A DNA stretch of 64,000 bases. It comes from Miltoncostaea sp963703045 (GTDB lineage Bacteria > Actinomycetota > Thermoleophilia > Miltoncostaeales > Miltoncostaeaceae). Both the position numbers and the translations under genes were made by a program. The notes beneath the pieces are model-generated. The model was not told the DNA's origin and searched no databases. It worked only from the letters and a program-made list of their open reading frames with translations. Positions 42,567 to 52,924 of this stretch are shown here, one piece after another. Position 1 is the stretch's first letter. The number at the start of each line of letters is the position of its first letter. Location of the stretch: the NCBI GenBank assembly GCA_963703045.1, contig OY969782.1, forward strand, positions 1-64,000, given 5' to 3'.

Positions 42567-44198
42567 ATGCCCCGATCGATCAGACTCCGTCGCTGGCAGA
42601 AGGCGGCCCTCGACGCTTTCCGGGACCGTCCCGGGCAGGACTTCCTGGCCGTCGCGACGCCGGGCGCGGGCAAGACCACCTTCGCGCTCGCCGCGGCCCG
42701 CCAGGACCTCGCCGCCCACCCGCGCCGGCGCCTCGTCGTGGTGGCGCCCACGTCGCACCTCAAGACCCAGTGGGCCGACGCCGCCGAGGCCCTCGACCTG
42801 CACCTGGAGCCCTCGTGGTCGCCGTCCGACGGAGGGCTGCCCGCCGACGTGCACGGCATGGTCACCACGTACCAGCAGGTCGCCGCCGGGGCCGTGTCGA
42901 TCGCCGCCATCGCCCGCGACGCCTTCGTCGTGCTCGACGAGGCGCACCACTCGGGTGAGGAGCGCGCGTGGGGCGACGGCGCGCGGACGGCCTTCGACGG
43001 CTCCGCCGTGCGGTTGAGCCTGTCGGGCACCCCGTTCCGCTCGGACACCCGCGCGATCCCGTTCGTGCGCTACGACGACGAGGGCCTCGCCCAGGCCGAC
43101 GTCGAGTACGGCTACGCCGACGCGCTCGCCGACGGCGGGGTCGTGCGCACGGTGCGCTTCCCGCGCACCGACGGCGAGATGGAGTGGGTCGCGAGCGACG
43201 GAACGCTCGCGTCGGCGACGTTCGCCGACCGGCTCGACGCGGTCGGGGCCGCCCAGCGGCTGCGCACCGCGCTCTCGGTGGGGGGCGAGTGGCTCCCCGA
43301 CGTGCTGGCGCGGGCGCACGAGCGCCTGCTGCTCACCCGCCGCACCCACCCGGGCGCGGCGGGGATGGTCATCGCCATCGACCAGGAGCACGCGCGCGGC
43401 ATCGGCGAGCTGATGCGCCGCCGCCTCGGCGTGCACCCGGTGATCGCCGTGTCCGAGGACCCGGGCGCGTCCGGGCGCATCGCGGCGTTCGCCCACGGCA
43501 CCGATCCGTGGATCATCGCGGTGCGCATGATCTCCGAGGGGGTCGACATCCCCCGGCTGCGGGTCGGCGTGTTCGCCACCACCACGACCACCGAGCTCTT
43601 CTTCCGCCAGGCGGTCGGCCGACTGGTGCGCTGGACCCGGGGCCTGGGGGCGCAGCCGAGCCACATGTTCATCCCCGACGACGTCCGCCTGCGCTCCCAC
43701 GCGGCCGCCATCGCCGAGCAGCGCCGGCACAGCCTGCGCCGGCCCGACGGCGAGGAGGGCGAGGTCGAGCCGGCCGACGAGGTCGTCGTCGAGCCGCCCC
43801 CCGACCGCGACGACCAGCTCTCGCTGTTCGCGGCGATCTCGGCGGTGGCGACGGGCGATCCGGCCGACGCCGAGCACGCCCACCACCCGAACGACCACGC
43901 GACGGACCCCCTCGACGAGGGCCTGCTGCTGGAGCTGGCCCCGGCGCCGCTGCTGGCGGCGCCTCCCGTGCCCGCCAGCGAGGAGGAGGGCGCCCTGCCG
44001 GTGCGCGAGCGCCGCCGCCGGCTGCGCGACGCCAACGCCGCCCTCGTGCGCCACATCTCGCGCATCACGGGCCTCTCGCACTCGCAGGTCAACTCCGAGC
44101 TCAACCGCCGCGTCGGCGTCGAGCGCGTCGGCGAGGCGACCCTCGAGCAGCTCGAGCGCCGCCGCCTGCACGCGAGCCGGTGGCTGGCCGTCGCCTGA
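42567..44198 (+). CDS. DEAD/DEAH-box SF2 helicase (restriction-helicase-like)
   Basis: 543 residues from ATG at 42567. A Q-like start (RLRRWQKAALDAF) is followed by Walker A VATPGAGKTTFALAAAR, motif II VVLDEAHHSGEERAWG, motif III LSGTPFRSDT, VRMISEGVDIPRLRVGVFAT and motif VI FRQAVGRLVRW. About 170 C-terminal residues are acidic/Pro-rich and end with a helical segment (ITGLSHSQVNSELNRRVG, EQLERRRLHASRWLAV). The family resembles type-III-restriction-like or XPB-like helicases found alone in actinobacteria; the nucleic-acid target is unknown. It converges with the trkH gene. Confidence 0.85.
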   Translation: MPRSIRLRRWQKAALDAFRDRPGQDFLAVATPGAGKTTFALAAARQDLAAHPRRRLVVVAPTSHLKTQWADAAEALDLHLEPSWSPSDGGLPADVHGMVTTYQQVAAGAVSIAAIARDAFVVLDEAHHSGEERAWGDGARTAFDGSAVRLSLSGTPFRSDTRAIPFVRYDDEGLAQADVEYGYADALADGGVVRTVRFPRTDGEMEWVASDGTLASATFADRLDAVGAAQRLRTALSVGGEWLPDVLARAHERLLLTRRTHPGAAGMVIAIDQEHARGIGELMRRRLGVHPVIAVSEDPGASGRIAAFAHGTDPWIIAVRMISEGVDIPRLRVGVFATTTTTELFFRQAVGRLVRWTRGLGAQPSHMFIPDDVRLRSHAAAIAEQRRHSLRRPDGEEGEVEPADEVVVEPPPDRDDQLSLFAAISAVATGDPADAEHAHHPNDHATDPLDEGLLLELAPAPLLAAPPVPASEEEGALPVRERRRRLRDANAALVRHISRITGLSHSQVNSELNRRVGVERVGEATLEQLERRRLHASRWLAVA

Positions 44199-44222
44199 TC
44201 CGGGGGCGGGGCGCCGGCGCGA

Positions 44223-45609
44223 TCACCCGACCAGCGGGCGCTCCGCGGGGTGGCGGTAGAGCAGCTCGCGCTCGCGCAGCACGAGCGCCACGAACAGGGT
44301 GAGGGGCCCCACCCGCCCCATGAGCATCAGCACCATGAGGATCGTCTGACCGGGCACACCGAGTCCCGGCGTCACGCCGGCCGACAGCCCGACGGTCGAG
44401 AACGCCGAGACGCACTCGAAGAGCGCCGTCGACAGCCGCAGGCCGTCGGTCAGCATGAGCGCGAGGGTCGCGCCGACGATGACGGTGACGGCGATCGCCG
44501 CGATCGTGAACGCCTGCCGCACCGCGGCGGCCGGGATGCGGCGCCGGAAGGCCCGGGGCTCGCGGTCGCCGCGCAGCTCGGCCCACACCACGAGCGCGAG
44601 CACGGCGACCGTCGTCACCTTGATGCCGCCGGCCGTGCCACCGCTGCCGCCCCCGACGAACATGAGCATGTCGGTGACGAGCAGGGTCGCATCGCCCGCC
44701 TGCGCGTAGTCGATCGCGTTGAAGCCGGCGGTGCGCGGCATGACTCCGGCGAACATCCCTCCCAGCAGGCGACCCCCCCAGCCCAGCGCGCCGATCGTCT
44801 CGCGATTGCCCCACTCGAGCGCGGTCGTGGCCGCGCTGCCCGCCGCCAGCAGCACGCCGGTCGTCACGAGCGTGAGCTTGGTGTGCAAGGCTCCACGACC
44901 GCGGTCGCCGCAGCCGTCCGCGCAGGTCGATCCAGACCGGGAACCCGATGCCGCCGGCGATCACCGCCAGCGACACCGTGACGAGGAACACACCGTCGGT
45001 GGCCAGGCCGATCAGGTTGTCCGAGAACAGCGAGAACCCGGCGTTGTTGAACGCCGAGACGGCGTGGAAGAGGCCCTGCCAGGCCGCCTCACCGGGCGAG
45101 CGCCCGGCGAACGCCAGGCGCGTCGACAGCACGAGGGCCACCACCAGCTCGGCCGCCAGGCTCACACCGACGATCGTCAGGATCAGGCGCCGCAGGTCAC
45201 CGAGGTCGAGGGTGTGCGTCTCGGCCTGGGCCGCGAGCCGGCCCCTCAGGCCGATCCTCCGTGCGACGAACAGGGTCAGCACCGAGGCGATGGTCATGAT
45301 GCCGAGGCCGCCGGCCTGGATCAGCCCGAGGATCACGGCCTGGCCGAACGGGGTCCAGTGGGTGGCGGTGTCGACCGTCGCCAGACCCGTCACGGTCACG
45401 GCCGAGGTCGCCGTGAAGAGCGCGGCGTCGAACGGGGTCGCGCCCGGGGCCGAGCTCGCGATGGGCAGCGACAGCAGGCCCGCCCCGACCAGGATGACCG
45501 CGACGAAGGCGCCCACCACCAGGCGCGCCGGGCGGTCCAGCAGCCGCAGCCGGGCGGCCTGCCGGGCCGTGCCGGCCGGACGGCGGCCCCGTCCCCGCGC
45601 GGGCGTCAG
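44223..45609 (-). pseudogene. trkH: TrkH-family potassium uptake membrane subunit, single frameshift
   Basis: Two frames join at about 44886-44889, where an extra base turns WSLHTKLTL into a stop-bound frame; removing it restores one protein of about 460 residues. Pore-loop signatures are all there: TATSAVTVTGLATVD, AVSAFNNAGFSLF, GVMPRTAGFNAID and FECVSAFSTVGLS, plus GGGSGGTAGGIKVTT. The start is uncertain: CTG at 45609 overlaps the stop of the peptidase gene, and the first GTG (within ARLVVGAF) would cut a conserved stretch. It imports K+ with a Trk/Ktr-type regulatory subunit, not seen here. Its position behind an osmolyte cluster fits an osmotic-stress role. Confidence 0.83.
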
Positions 45610-46796
45610 TCCACCCCGATGGGGCCCTCGCGCGGCCCCTCCTCCGAGGCGGGCTGGACGGCCAGCGAGGGGAAGTCCTCGAGCTCGCCGCGTCCCTCGG
45701 CGTCCCATTCGGGGAAGACGAGGTCGGTCTGCAGGTAGAGGCCGATCAGCTCCGCGAGGTGGACGAGCCCGTCGATGTGGGTGCGCTCGTGGCCGTGGGT
45801 CGCGTCGACGCCGAACCCGAGGAGGGCCGTGCGCGTGTCCGCGCCCGACTCGAGCGTGGCGGCGAGGTCGGAGCGGTAGTGCACGAAGACGTCGCGCACG
45901 CAGGGCAGGCCGTGGTCCGACGCGATCGTCGCCAGGCGCCGGGAGAGGTGGTAGTCGAAGGGGCCGACCCCGTCGGCCATCGCCACGCAGACCGAGTCCT
46001 CGCGCGACTGCTGGTCGGGCGCGACGACGGCGGTGTCGACCGAGACGATCTCGGCCACGCGCGAGTCGACGCCGTGGCTCGCGCCGTGGCCGACCTCCTC
46101 GGTGCAGGTGATCAGCAGATGGGCGTTGACCGGCACGTGCACGCCCGTCTCGACCACGGCCTTGACCGCGGCGAGCACGGCGGCGACGCCGGCCTTGTCG
46201 TCGAGGTGCCGCGCCTTGACGAACCCGCTCGGCGTGATGACCGGCGCCGAGATCAGCGCGACGAAGTCGCCGACGTCGATGCCGAGGTTGCGCAGCCCGG
46301 CGACGTCCTCGACGGCCTCGTCGATGCGCACCTCGACGTGGTCCCACCCGACACCCTGCGAGTCGACCTCGTCGTCGTACCGGTGGCCGCTGGCCTTGAG
46401 CGCCAGCACCGTGCCGGTGATGACCGCGTCGAGGTCGTCGGTGAAGATGCGCACGGCCGCGCCCTCGGCGAAGCGGGCGCTGTGGGTGCCGATCGGGCGC
46501 AGCGCCAGCCGTCCGTTCTCCTTCAGGCCGCGCACCATGCACCCGATCGTGTCGGCGTGCACCACGATCGTGCGGTCCACGTCGTCGCGCCCGCCGTCGA
46601 GGCTGGCCACGATGGCGCCCCGGCGCGTGATCGAGAAGGGCAGCCCGAGGCCCACCAGCCGCTCGCCCACGTACTGCATCACGTGGTCCGTCCGCCCGGA
46701 GGGGCTCGGTATCTCGAGCATCTCGACCAGCACCTGCTCGAGGTACGGGCGGTCGATGGTCAGGCGGCGCGGCGGGGGCGGTCTGCGTGGAGCCAC
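45606..46796 (-). CDS. M42-family metallopeptidase of the NAGGN osmoprotectant cluster
   Basis: 396 residues from GTG at 46796 with GAGGAGG three bases upstream. Dinuclear-metal ligands of the M42/M20 fold are visible: His in TIVVHADTIG, Asp in ARHLDDKAGVAA, Glu pair in ITCTEEVGHG, Asp in IVSVDTAV and His in TDAT/THGHERTH. The sequence matches the peptidase that accompanies N-acetylglutaminylglutamine amide synthesis genes in many bacteria. It may degrade or proofread the dipeptide, but its exact role is not established. It is intact, unlike its two upstream partners. Confidence 0.85.
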   Translation of the reverse strand: MAPRRPPPPRRLTIDRPYLEQVLVEMLEIPSPSGRTDHVMQYVGERLVGLGLPFSITRRGAIVASLDGGRDDVDRTIVVHADTIGCMVRGLKENGRLALRPIGTHSARFAEGAAVRIFTDDLDAVITGTVLALKASGHRYDDEVDSQGVGWDHVEVRIDEAVEDVAGLRNLGIDVGDFVALISAPVITPSGFVKARHLDDKAGVAAVLAAVKAVVETGVHVPVNAHLLITCTEEVGHGASHGVDSRVAEIVSVDTAVVAPDQQSREDSVCVAMADGVGPFDYHLSRRLATIASDHGLPCVRDVFVHYRSDLAATLESGADTRTALLGFGVDATHGHERTHIDGLVHLAELIGLYLQTDLVFPEWDAEGRGELEDFPSLAVQPASEEGPREGPIGVD

Positions 46797-46836
46797 GGTC
46801 CTCCTCGTGGGTCGGGCGGGACGGTCCCCGAGGATG

Positions 46837-48608
46837 TCAGGTGGAGGCCTCCGCGGGCACCCAGCGCCGGGGGACGCCGCGCGTCCCGGGGAAGAGCAGG
46901 TCGAGGAAGCTCTCGGCCGTCGGTTGCGGCTCGTGGTTGGCGAGCCCGGGTCGCTCGTTGGCCTCGATGAAGACGTGCTCGGGCGCCGCGGGGTCGGGTA
47001 CGAGCAGGTCGAGCCCGGTGACCGGGATCTCGAGCGCCCGGCTGGCGGCCACGCACGCGTCGGCGAGCGCGGGGTGCAGCTCGCCCGTGACGTCGTGGAT
47101 CGTCCCGCCGGTGTGCAGGTTGGCGGTCCGTCGCACGACGATCGTGCTCGCCCGACGGCGGCACGTCGTCGAGCTCCCAGCCCGCCTCGCGCACGACCTC
47201 CTCGGTCGCGGCGTCGAGGGGGATCGTCGACTCGCCGCCGGTCGCCGCGGCGCGCCGGCGGCTCTGCGCCTCGATCAGCGCGCGCACGTCCTTGCGCCCG
47301 TCGCCGGTCACCGACGCCGGGCGGCGCACGGCGGCGGCGACGACGGCGTGGTCGATCACGACGACCCGGAGGTCCTGTCCGGGGCAGTGCTCCTCGAGCA
47401 GCACGTCGGCGCAGTGCCGGGTGGCCAGCGCCACGGCGTCCTCGAGGGCGGCCTCGGTGGTCACCCCGACCGTGATGCCGCGCCCCTGCTCGCCGCGGGC
47501 CGGCTTGACCACGACCGACCCGACCTCGTGCATGAAGGCGACGTCGTCGCCGCCGCGGGTGGCGTCGGCGCCGCGCGGCACGCGCAGCCCGGCCCGCGCC
47601 AGCACCCGCCGCGTCACCCGCTTGTCGTCGCAGCGGCTCATGGCGACGGCGCTCGTCAGCTCCGACAGCGACTCGCGCATCGTGATGCGCCGGCCGCCGT
47701 GGGTGAGGCGCATCTCGCCCCACTCCGCGTCGATGATCTCCACGCCGATGCCGCGCCGGCGGGCCTCGACGGCGATGATCTTCGCGTACGGGTTGAGCTC
47801 GTCGTGCCCGTGGGTCCCCGGCGCGACGAAGAGCTCCTCGTTGATCGGGTTCTTGCGCTTGACGAAGAGGTCGGCGGTGCGCGCGAAGCCGAGGCGCTCG
47901 TAGAGGCGGATCGCGCCGGTGTTGTCGGCCAGGACGGAGAGGTCGACGAAGCGCCGGCCGAGCGCCATGAGCCGCGCCGCGAGCGCCGCGAGCAGCGCCT
48001 GCCCCGTGCCGGGCGGTGCGGCGTTCATGTCGACCGTGAGGCACCAGAGGCTGCTGCCGCCCTGCGGGTCGTCGAAGACCGCCACGTGATCGACGCCGGT
48101 GATCGTGCCCACGACATCGCCGGTCGGCGTGTGCACGGCCACCAGGTGCAGGAACTCGGGTCGAACCGGAGTTGGCGACGAGCGTCTCGACCGGGGCGGT
48201 CAGCATGCCGTTGGCCGCGTAGATGCGGTTGACGGCGTCGGCGTCGTCGGCGTCGCGCAGCGGCCGCACCTCGACGGACCCCAGCCGGCCGCCGATCTCG
48301 GCGGGCAGCGCGAGCCGGTAGGTGTGCGACGGATCGATGAACAGCTCGTCGTGGCGGCGGGCGACCAGGACGTGGGGCTCGTCGAGGTAGACGCAGATGT
48401 CGCGGGCGCCGTCGGCCTCGGCGCGCAGGGCGTCGGCGGCCCGCGCCGAGTCGGGGAACGTGCTGCCGAACACGAGGCGGCCCCATCCGCAGTCGAGCAC
48501 CACCGACTCGCGGGCGGGCGCGGCGGTCTCCGTCTCGGATGGGCCGTGAGCCGCGGGGTCGCCGCCCGGGCCGACCCGCTCGCGGCGCGGCGCGTCGTCG
48601 GCGCTCAT
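46837..48608 (-). pseudogene. N-acetylglutaminylglutamine synthetase-like GNAT/ATP-grasp protein, two frameshifts
   Basis: ATG at 48608 opens about 140 residues (GWGRLVFGSTFPDSARAADA, YRLALPAEIGGRLGSVEVRP). An extra base near 48172 moves the frame, which continues with a GNAT domain (HLVAVHTPTGDVVGTITGVD, LAALAARLMALGRRFVDLSV, NTGAIRLYERLGF) and an ATP-grasp domain (VVVKPARGEQGRGITVGV, VLLEEHCPGQDLRVVVID). A second extra base near 47150 moves it again into LHTGGTIHDVTGELHPALAD, VFIEANERPGL and the stop at 46837. Repaired length is about 589 residues, as expected for the NAGGN synthetase that acetylates and ligates two glutamines. All motifs are intact, so the breaks are probably sequence errors. 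Confidence 0.8.
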
Positions 48609-48612
48609 CGGA

Positions 48613-50403
48613 TCACCGCACCCCGTGGGTCTGCAGCCAGAGCTCCAGCAGCCCGAGCTGCCAGAGCTTGTTGCCCCGCAGCGGGGTCAGCGCGCCGTTG
48701 GGATCGGCCAGCAGCCCCTCGACGTAGCCCTCGCGGAAGAGCCCGCGCGCCCGCGCCTCGGGCGCGTGCAGCGCCGTGCGCACGCGCTCGAGCACGTCGC
48801 CCTCGAGGTGGGTCACGCCGGGCACGGGGAAGTAGCCCTTGGGCCGGTCGATCACCTCGTGGGGCAGCACCCGGCGCCCGATGTCCTTCAGCACGCCCTT
48901 GCCGCCCTGGGCGAGCTTCAGCTCCGGCGGGCACGACGCGGCCAGCTCCACGAACTCGTGGTCGAGGAACGGGACGCGCGCCTCGAGGCCGTGGGCCATC
49001 GTCATGTTGTCGACGCGCTTCACCGGGTCCTCGACCAGCATGACGCCGGTGTCGATGCGCAGGGCCGCGTCGACGGCGGTCTCGGCGCCGGGCGCGGCGA
49101 AGTGGCCGCCGCACGTACTCGCTCGGCGGGTCGCCCGGCCAGCGGTAGGCCTCGCCGATCACCTCGGCCATCGCCGCGCCGTCGCGGTCGAAGAACGCCT
49201 CGCCGTACACCGTCGAGCGCCGCCTCGCGGTCGATCCCGAGCAGCGGCGGGTACCAGTGGTAGCCGCCGAGGATCTCGTCGGCGCCCTGGCCGGACTGGA
49301 CGACCTTGAGGTGCCGCGCCACCGCCTCGCTCAGCAGGTAGAAGGCCACGCAGTCGTGGCTCACCATCGGCTCCGACATCGCCGCGACGGCGCGCTCGAG
49401 CGGGCTCAGCAGGTCGCTGCGCGGCGATGCGGATCTGGTGGTGGTCGGTCGCGAAGCGCTCCGCGATGACGTCGGAGTAGCGGAACTCGTCGCCCTCGCG
49501 GCCGCCGACCGACTCGAAGCCGATCGAGAAGGTCGACAGGCGCTGCTGGCCCTCTCCGGCCAGGAGGGCGACGACCAGGCTCGAGTCGAGGCCGCCCGAC
49601 AGCAGCACGCCCACGGGCACGTCCGACACCATCCGCCGCCGCACGGCCGTCGTGAGCGAGCCGAGCAGCGCGTCCTGCCAGTCGCGCTCGCCCCAGCCCG
49701 CGCGGTCGGGATGCCGGGTGAACGCCGCCGACCAGTAGAGGCGGTCCTCCTGGCGGCCGTCCGGGTGGATCGTGCGGATGGTCGCCGGCGGCAGCTTCTG
49801 CACGCCCGCGCAGGATGGTCCGCGGCGCCGGCACCACCGAGTGGAACGTCAGGTAGTGGTGCAGGGCGACCGGGTCGATCGCCGTGTCGACGCCGCCGCC
49901 GGCCAGCAGGGCCGGCAGGGTGCTCGCGAAGCGCAGCGCGTCGCGGGTCTCGGCGACGTAGAGCGGCTTGATGCCCAGGCGGTCGCGCGCGAGCACGACC
50001 CTGCCCGATGTCGCGCTCGACGATCGCGACGGCGAACATGCCGATCAGGTGGTCGACGAAGTCGGCGCCCCACTGCGGCGTAGGCCTTCAGCACGACCTC
50101 GCTGTCGCCGTGCGTCGAGAAGACGTGACCGAGGGCGCGCAGCTCCTCGCGCAGCTCGCGGTAGTTGTAGATGCAGCCGTTGAAGACGCCCGACAGGCCC
50201 GCCGCGGGGTCGACCAGCGGCTGCCCGCTGGCCGCGCTGAGGTCGATGATCTTCAGGCGGCGGTGCGCGAGGCCGATCGGGCCCTGCGACCAGGCGCCCG
50301 ACGAGTCCGGGCCGCGGTCGGCCATCGTGGCCGACATGCGCCCCAGGGCCACGAGATCGGCGGGATCGCCGTCCCGCCGTATCTCGCCGGCGAATCCGCA
50401 CAT
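48613..50403 (-). pseudogene. N-acetylglutaminylglutamine amidotransferase (asparagine-synthetase-B-like), six frameshifts
   Basis: ATG at 50403 opens with the Ntn glutaminase Cys (MCGFAGEIRRDGDPADL) and keeps RGPDSSG and FNGCIYNYRELREEL. The synthetase half has the PP-loop LLSGGLDSSLV and SGQGADEILGGYHWYP. The coding line jumps frame near 50076, 50004, 49806, 49421, 49210 and 49110. Each jump is corrected by deleting one base (usually one C on the plus strand), giving about 595 residues. It belongs to the AsnB-like enzymes that amidate N-acetylglutaminylglutamine to the osmolyte NAGGN. Six breaks with every motif preserved argue for a low-quality stretch, though recent decay cannot be excluded. 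Confidence 0.8.
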
Positions 50404-50466
50404 CGGCGGGAGTCTTGCAGCCGCGCGACCCTCCTGCCCGGGGCGGGGGGCCCGGACGGGCCCGGC

Positions 50467-50883
50467 TCAGCCGGCCGTGGCGCCCTCGAGACGGTCGCGC
50501 AGGGCGGTGAGCGCGGCGGTCATCGCGCCCGACAGCCGGGTCTCGATGTCGTAGCCCTCGGTCTCGGAGGTGGCGGTCTGGCGCCAGAGCACCCGCGATC
50601 CGCCGGGGGCCTCGTCGACCCGGATGGTCGCCCGGTGGCTGAGCAGGCCCGGGATGCCCGACTGCACCACGTACGAGTAGGTGCGGGCCGCGTCGTCGCG
50701 GTCGACGAGCTTCTCGACCAACTGCGCCCCGTTGGCCATGGTGACCGTGCGCTGGTCGCCGTCGATCGTGATGTCGGTCACCGGCGCGAACCACTCCTGG
50801 ATGCCCTCGGGGTCGCCGGCCATCGCCCATGCCGTGTCGGGCGGCACGCCCACGTCCACGCTCACCTCGAAGTCGTTCGCCAC
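50467..50883 (-). CDS. SRPBCC (START-like) family protein
   Basis: 138 residues from GTG at 50883 with GAGGAGG five bases upstream. The helix-grip fold begins FEVSVDVGVPPDTAWAMAGD, continues IQEWFAPVTDITIDGDQRTV and ends with a long C-terminal helix (ETRLSGAMTAALTALRDRLE), the polyketide-cyclase/START pattern that forms a hydrophobic ligand pocket. Ligand unknown. It precedes the NAGGN genes on the same strand by 63 bases and could be co-transcribed. Confidence 0.85.
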   Translation of the reverse strand: MANDFEVSVDVGVPPDTAWAMAGDPEGIQEWFAPVTDITIDGDQRTVTMANGAQLVEKLVDRDDAARTYSYVVQSGIPGLLSHRATIRVDEAPGGSRVLWRQTATSETEGYDIETRLSGAMTAALTALRDRLEGATAG

Positions 50884-50955
50884 GTGTCCTCCTCGATCGG
50901 CCGGGTCGGCGCGAAGGCTACCGGCGCCATCGACGGTCGCGCCGGGGGGTCCGGT

Positions 50956-51846
50956 CTACGCCGAGGCCGCGGCCGCCCTCGGCGTCAGCCGGGTGACCGG
51001 CCGGCCGCCGAGGGCCGCCAGCGGGTGCCGCAGCAGGTAGACGCTCGCCAGGCCGGCCCACTCCTCGTAGGGGGCCAGCAGGGCGGCGGTCTCCTCGGGC
51101 GCCGGCCAGGCGCCGTGCACGGCCGCCCAGAGCCGCATCAGCCCGAGGTCGCCCACGAGGCCGTGGTCGTAGCGCCCGAACCCCCGCATCGCGATCACCC
51201 CCGCCGACCACGGCCCGAGACCCGGCTCCCGGGTGACGGCCGCCACGATCTGCGCGGTGCTCCTGCCGTGGAGCCGGCCGAGCGAGGGTCCGCGGGCGAC
51301 GCGTCCCATGGCCGCCGCGCGCCGCGAGGCCAGGCCGACCCCCGCGCAGGCCGCCGCGGCGAGGCCGGCCAGGTCGGCCTGCGAGGGCGGCAGCCGCAGG
51401 CCGTCGCGCTCGGGCGTCGCGAGCCGCAGCACCGCGCGCTGGAGCCGCGCGGCCTCGCGTCCGCTGACGAGCTGGCCGCAGACGGCGGCCAGCAGGGCGT
51501 GGGCGGGCGTGGGCAGGCGCATCGGCCGCAGGCCGGGCCAGCGCCAGGCGGCGACCCGCGCCAGCGGGTCGCGACGGGCACGCCGCAGGAACGGAGCGTG
51601 GTCAACGTCGAGCGCGAGCAGGAACCTCAGGCGCTCGTGTGCGCGCTCGGGATCGGCGCCGGAGACCCGCGCCTCGATCGCCCCGTCGGCCCGCTGCCAC
51701 AGCCGCACCCGCGCCGGCGCGTCGTCGATCAGGTCCCAGAGCTCGAGGACGCCGCCGCGCATGCGGCGGGTGCCACCGGCGGTGCCGGCCGACGAGTCGG
51801 CGAGGGAGTAGGGCGGCCGCGGCCGCAGCGTCGTCTCGAGCAGCAC
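50956..51846 (-). CDS. AlkA-type DNA-3-methyladenine glycosylase (HhH-GPD superfamily)
   Basis: 296 residues from GTG at 51846. An N-terminal TATA-like fold of about 100 residues precedes the helix-hairpin-helix (REPGLGPWSAGVIAMRGFGR) and the catalytic Asp in YDHGLVGDLGLMRLW, the AlkA/DNA-3-mA glycosylase II arrangement. It excises alkylated bases from DNA to start base-excision repair. TACCCT ends six bases before the GTG, suggesting a leaderless mRNA. No Ada/Ogt gene is next to it. Confidence 0.88.
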   Translation of the reverse strand: MLLETTLRPRPPYSLADSSAGTAGGTRRMRGGVLELWDLIDDAPARVRLWQRADGAIEARVSGADPERAHERLRFLLALDVDHAPFLRRARRDPLARVAAWRWPGLRPMRLPTPAHALLAAVCGQLVSGREAARLQRAVLRLATPERDGLRLPPSQADLAGLAAAACAGVGLASRRAAAMGRVARGPSLGRLHGRSTAQIVAAVTREPGLGPWSAGVIAMRGFGRYDHGLVGDLGLMRLWAAVHGAWPAPEETAALLAPYEEWAGLASVYLLRHPLAALGGRPVTRLTPRAAAASA

Positions 51847-51852
51847 GGGCGC

Positions 51853-51858
51853 AGGGTA
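51853..51858 (-). promoter_or_regulatory. -10 box of the glycosylase gene
   Basis: TACCCT on the minus strand, six bases before GTG at 51846; no ribosome site. Confidence 0.45.
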
Positions 51859-51932
51859 GCCGGGCGGCCGCCGGTGTTGTCCGGGTGCGGGCGCGATGGG
51901 ATGGTGGGGTCACCAACGACGGGAGGTCGACC

Positions 51933-52316
51933 ATGTTCTCGGAGGTTCCGGCGTTCTCGGGCTTCTCGGTGGACGACATCGATGCCGCGCGCGCGTTCTA
52001 CGGGGGCACGCTCGGCCTCGCGGTGCGCGACGAGATGGGGATGCTCGACATCGCCCTCGCCGGGGGCGGCCACGTGCTCGTGTACCCGAAGGGCTCCGAC
52101 CACGTGCCCGCGAGCTTCACGGTGCTCAACTTCCCGGTGGACGACATCGACGCCGCGGTCGACGCGCTGACCGCCGCCGGCGTCTCCCTCGAGCGCTACC
52201 CGCAGTTCGGCGAGCCCGACGAGCGCGGCGTCTACCGCGGCATGGGTCCGGACATCGCGTGGTTCACCGATCCGGCCGGCAACGTGCTCGCGGTGCTGCG
52301 TGAGGTGGCGGCCTGA
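51933..52316 (+). CDS. VOC-family protein
   Basis: 127 residues from ATG at 51933 with GGGAGG seven bases upstream. Two babbb modules: FSGFSVDDIDAARAFYGGTL and NFPVDDIDAAVDALTAAGVS, ending DIAWFTDPAGNVLAVLRE, a C-terminal Glu typical of a VOC metal ligand. It may be a glyoxalase-like enzyme or a resistance-type binding protein; substrate unknown. Confidence 0.88.
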   Translation: MFSEVPAFSGFSVDDIDAARAFYGGTLGLAVRDEMGMLDIALAGGGHVLVYPKGSDHVPASFTVLNFPVDDIDAAVDALTAAGVSLERYPQFGEPDERGVYRGMGPDIAWFTDPAGNVLAVLREVAA

Positions 52317-52429
52317 GGCGACCACCCCGCCCCCGGTGAGGTGCGCCGGGAGGGCGACCATCCGAACGGCGGCGCGGCATCCTCCGCGCGGGGGGGCCGC
52401 GCCGTCGCGACGGCGGCGACGATCGCCCG

Positions 52430-52924
52430 ATGGATCGCGCGAACGGGGGAGGGCGGGGGCCACGACGGGCGCAGCTCGCGCTGGCGGGCGCCGGCGCCCT
52501 GCTGCGCACCGTGGGCGCCCTCTACCTCGCCCTCTGGGCCGCGGCGGCCGGCGGCGCCGGTGATCCGGTGCGCGGCTCGGCGCTCGCCGCGCTCGTGGCC
52601 GTCGCGCCGGTCGTGCTGCTGCTGACGGCGCGCGCGCTGGTGGCGGCGGCCGGCGGCGCGCTGCGCAGCGTGCCGTTCGCGGCCTGGTCGGCCATCGCCG
52701 CCGGAGGGCTCGTCGCCGCGCAGGCCGCGGGCGCGGGCGCCGCCGCCCTGGCCGCCGGCGCCCTCGTCGCGGCCGGCCTCGGCACCGCGACCCTCTCGCG
52801 CCCGGCGCGTCAGACCGGAGGCCACCGCTCGGCCGGGACGGCGGGCGCGACGGCGCCCATCCGTCCCCATCCCGGGTCCATCGCCTCGAGAGGCCGCACC
52901 GCCGGCTCGCGCCAGGTCGCGTAG
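52430..52924 (+). CDS. possible small membrane protein
   Basis: 164 residues from ATG at 52430. Ala-rich hydrophobic stretches (LYLALWAAAAGG, LAALVAVAPVVLLLTARALV, AAWSAIAAGGLVAAQAAG, LAAGALVAAGLG) would make four helices. The last 35 residues are Arg/Ser/Pro-rich and overlap the convergent FAD monooxygenase gene by 115 bases, so the real end or even the gene itself is doubtful. No homologous family is recognised. It is kept because no other gene explains 52317-52810. Confidence 0.4.
   Translation: MDRANGGGRGPRRAQLALAGAGALLRTVGALYLALWAAAAGGAGDPVRGSALAALVAVAPVVLLLTARALVAAAGGALRSVPFAAWSAIAAGGLVAAQAAGAGAAALAAGALVAAGLGTATLSRPARQTGGHRSAGTAGATAPIRPHPGSIASRGRTAGSRQVA

Noticed and set aside
48605..50403. 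Reading the AsnB-like region as four or more small separate genes
   Set aside because: The pieces are consecutive parts of one conserved protein, each joined by a one-base shift, with the glutaminase and synthetase motifs in the right order.
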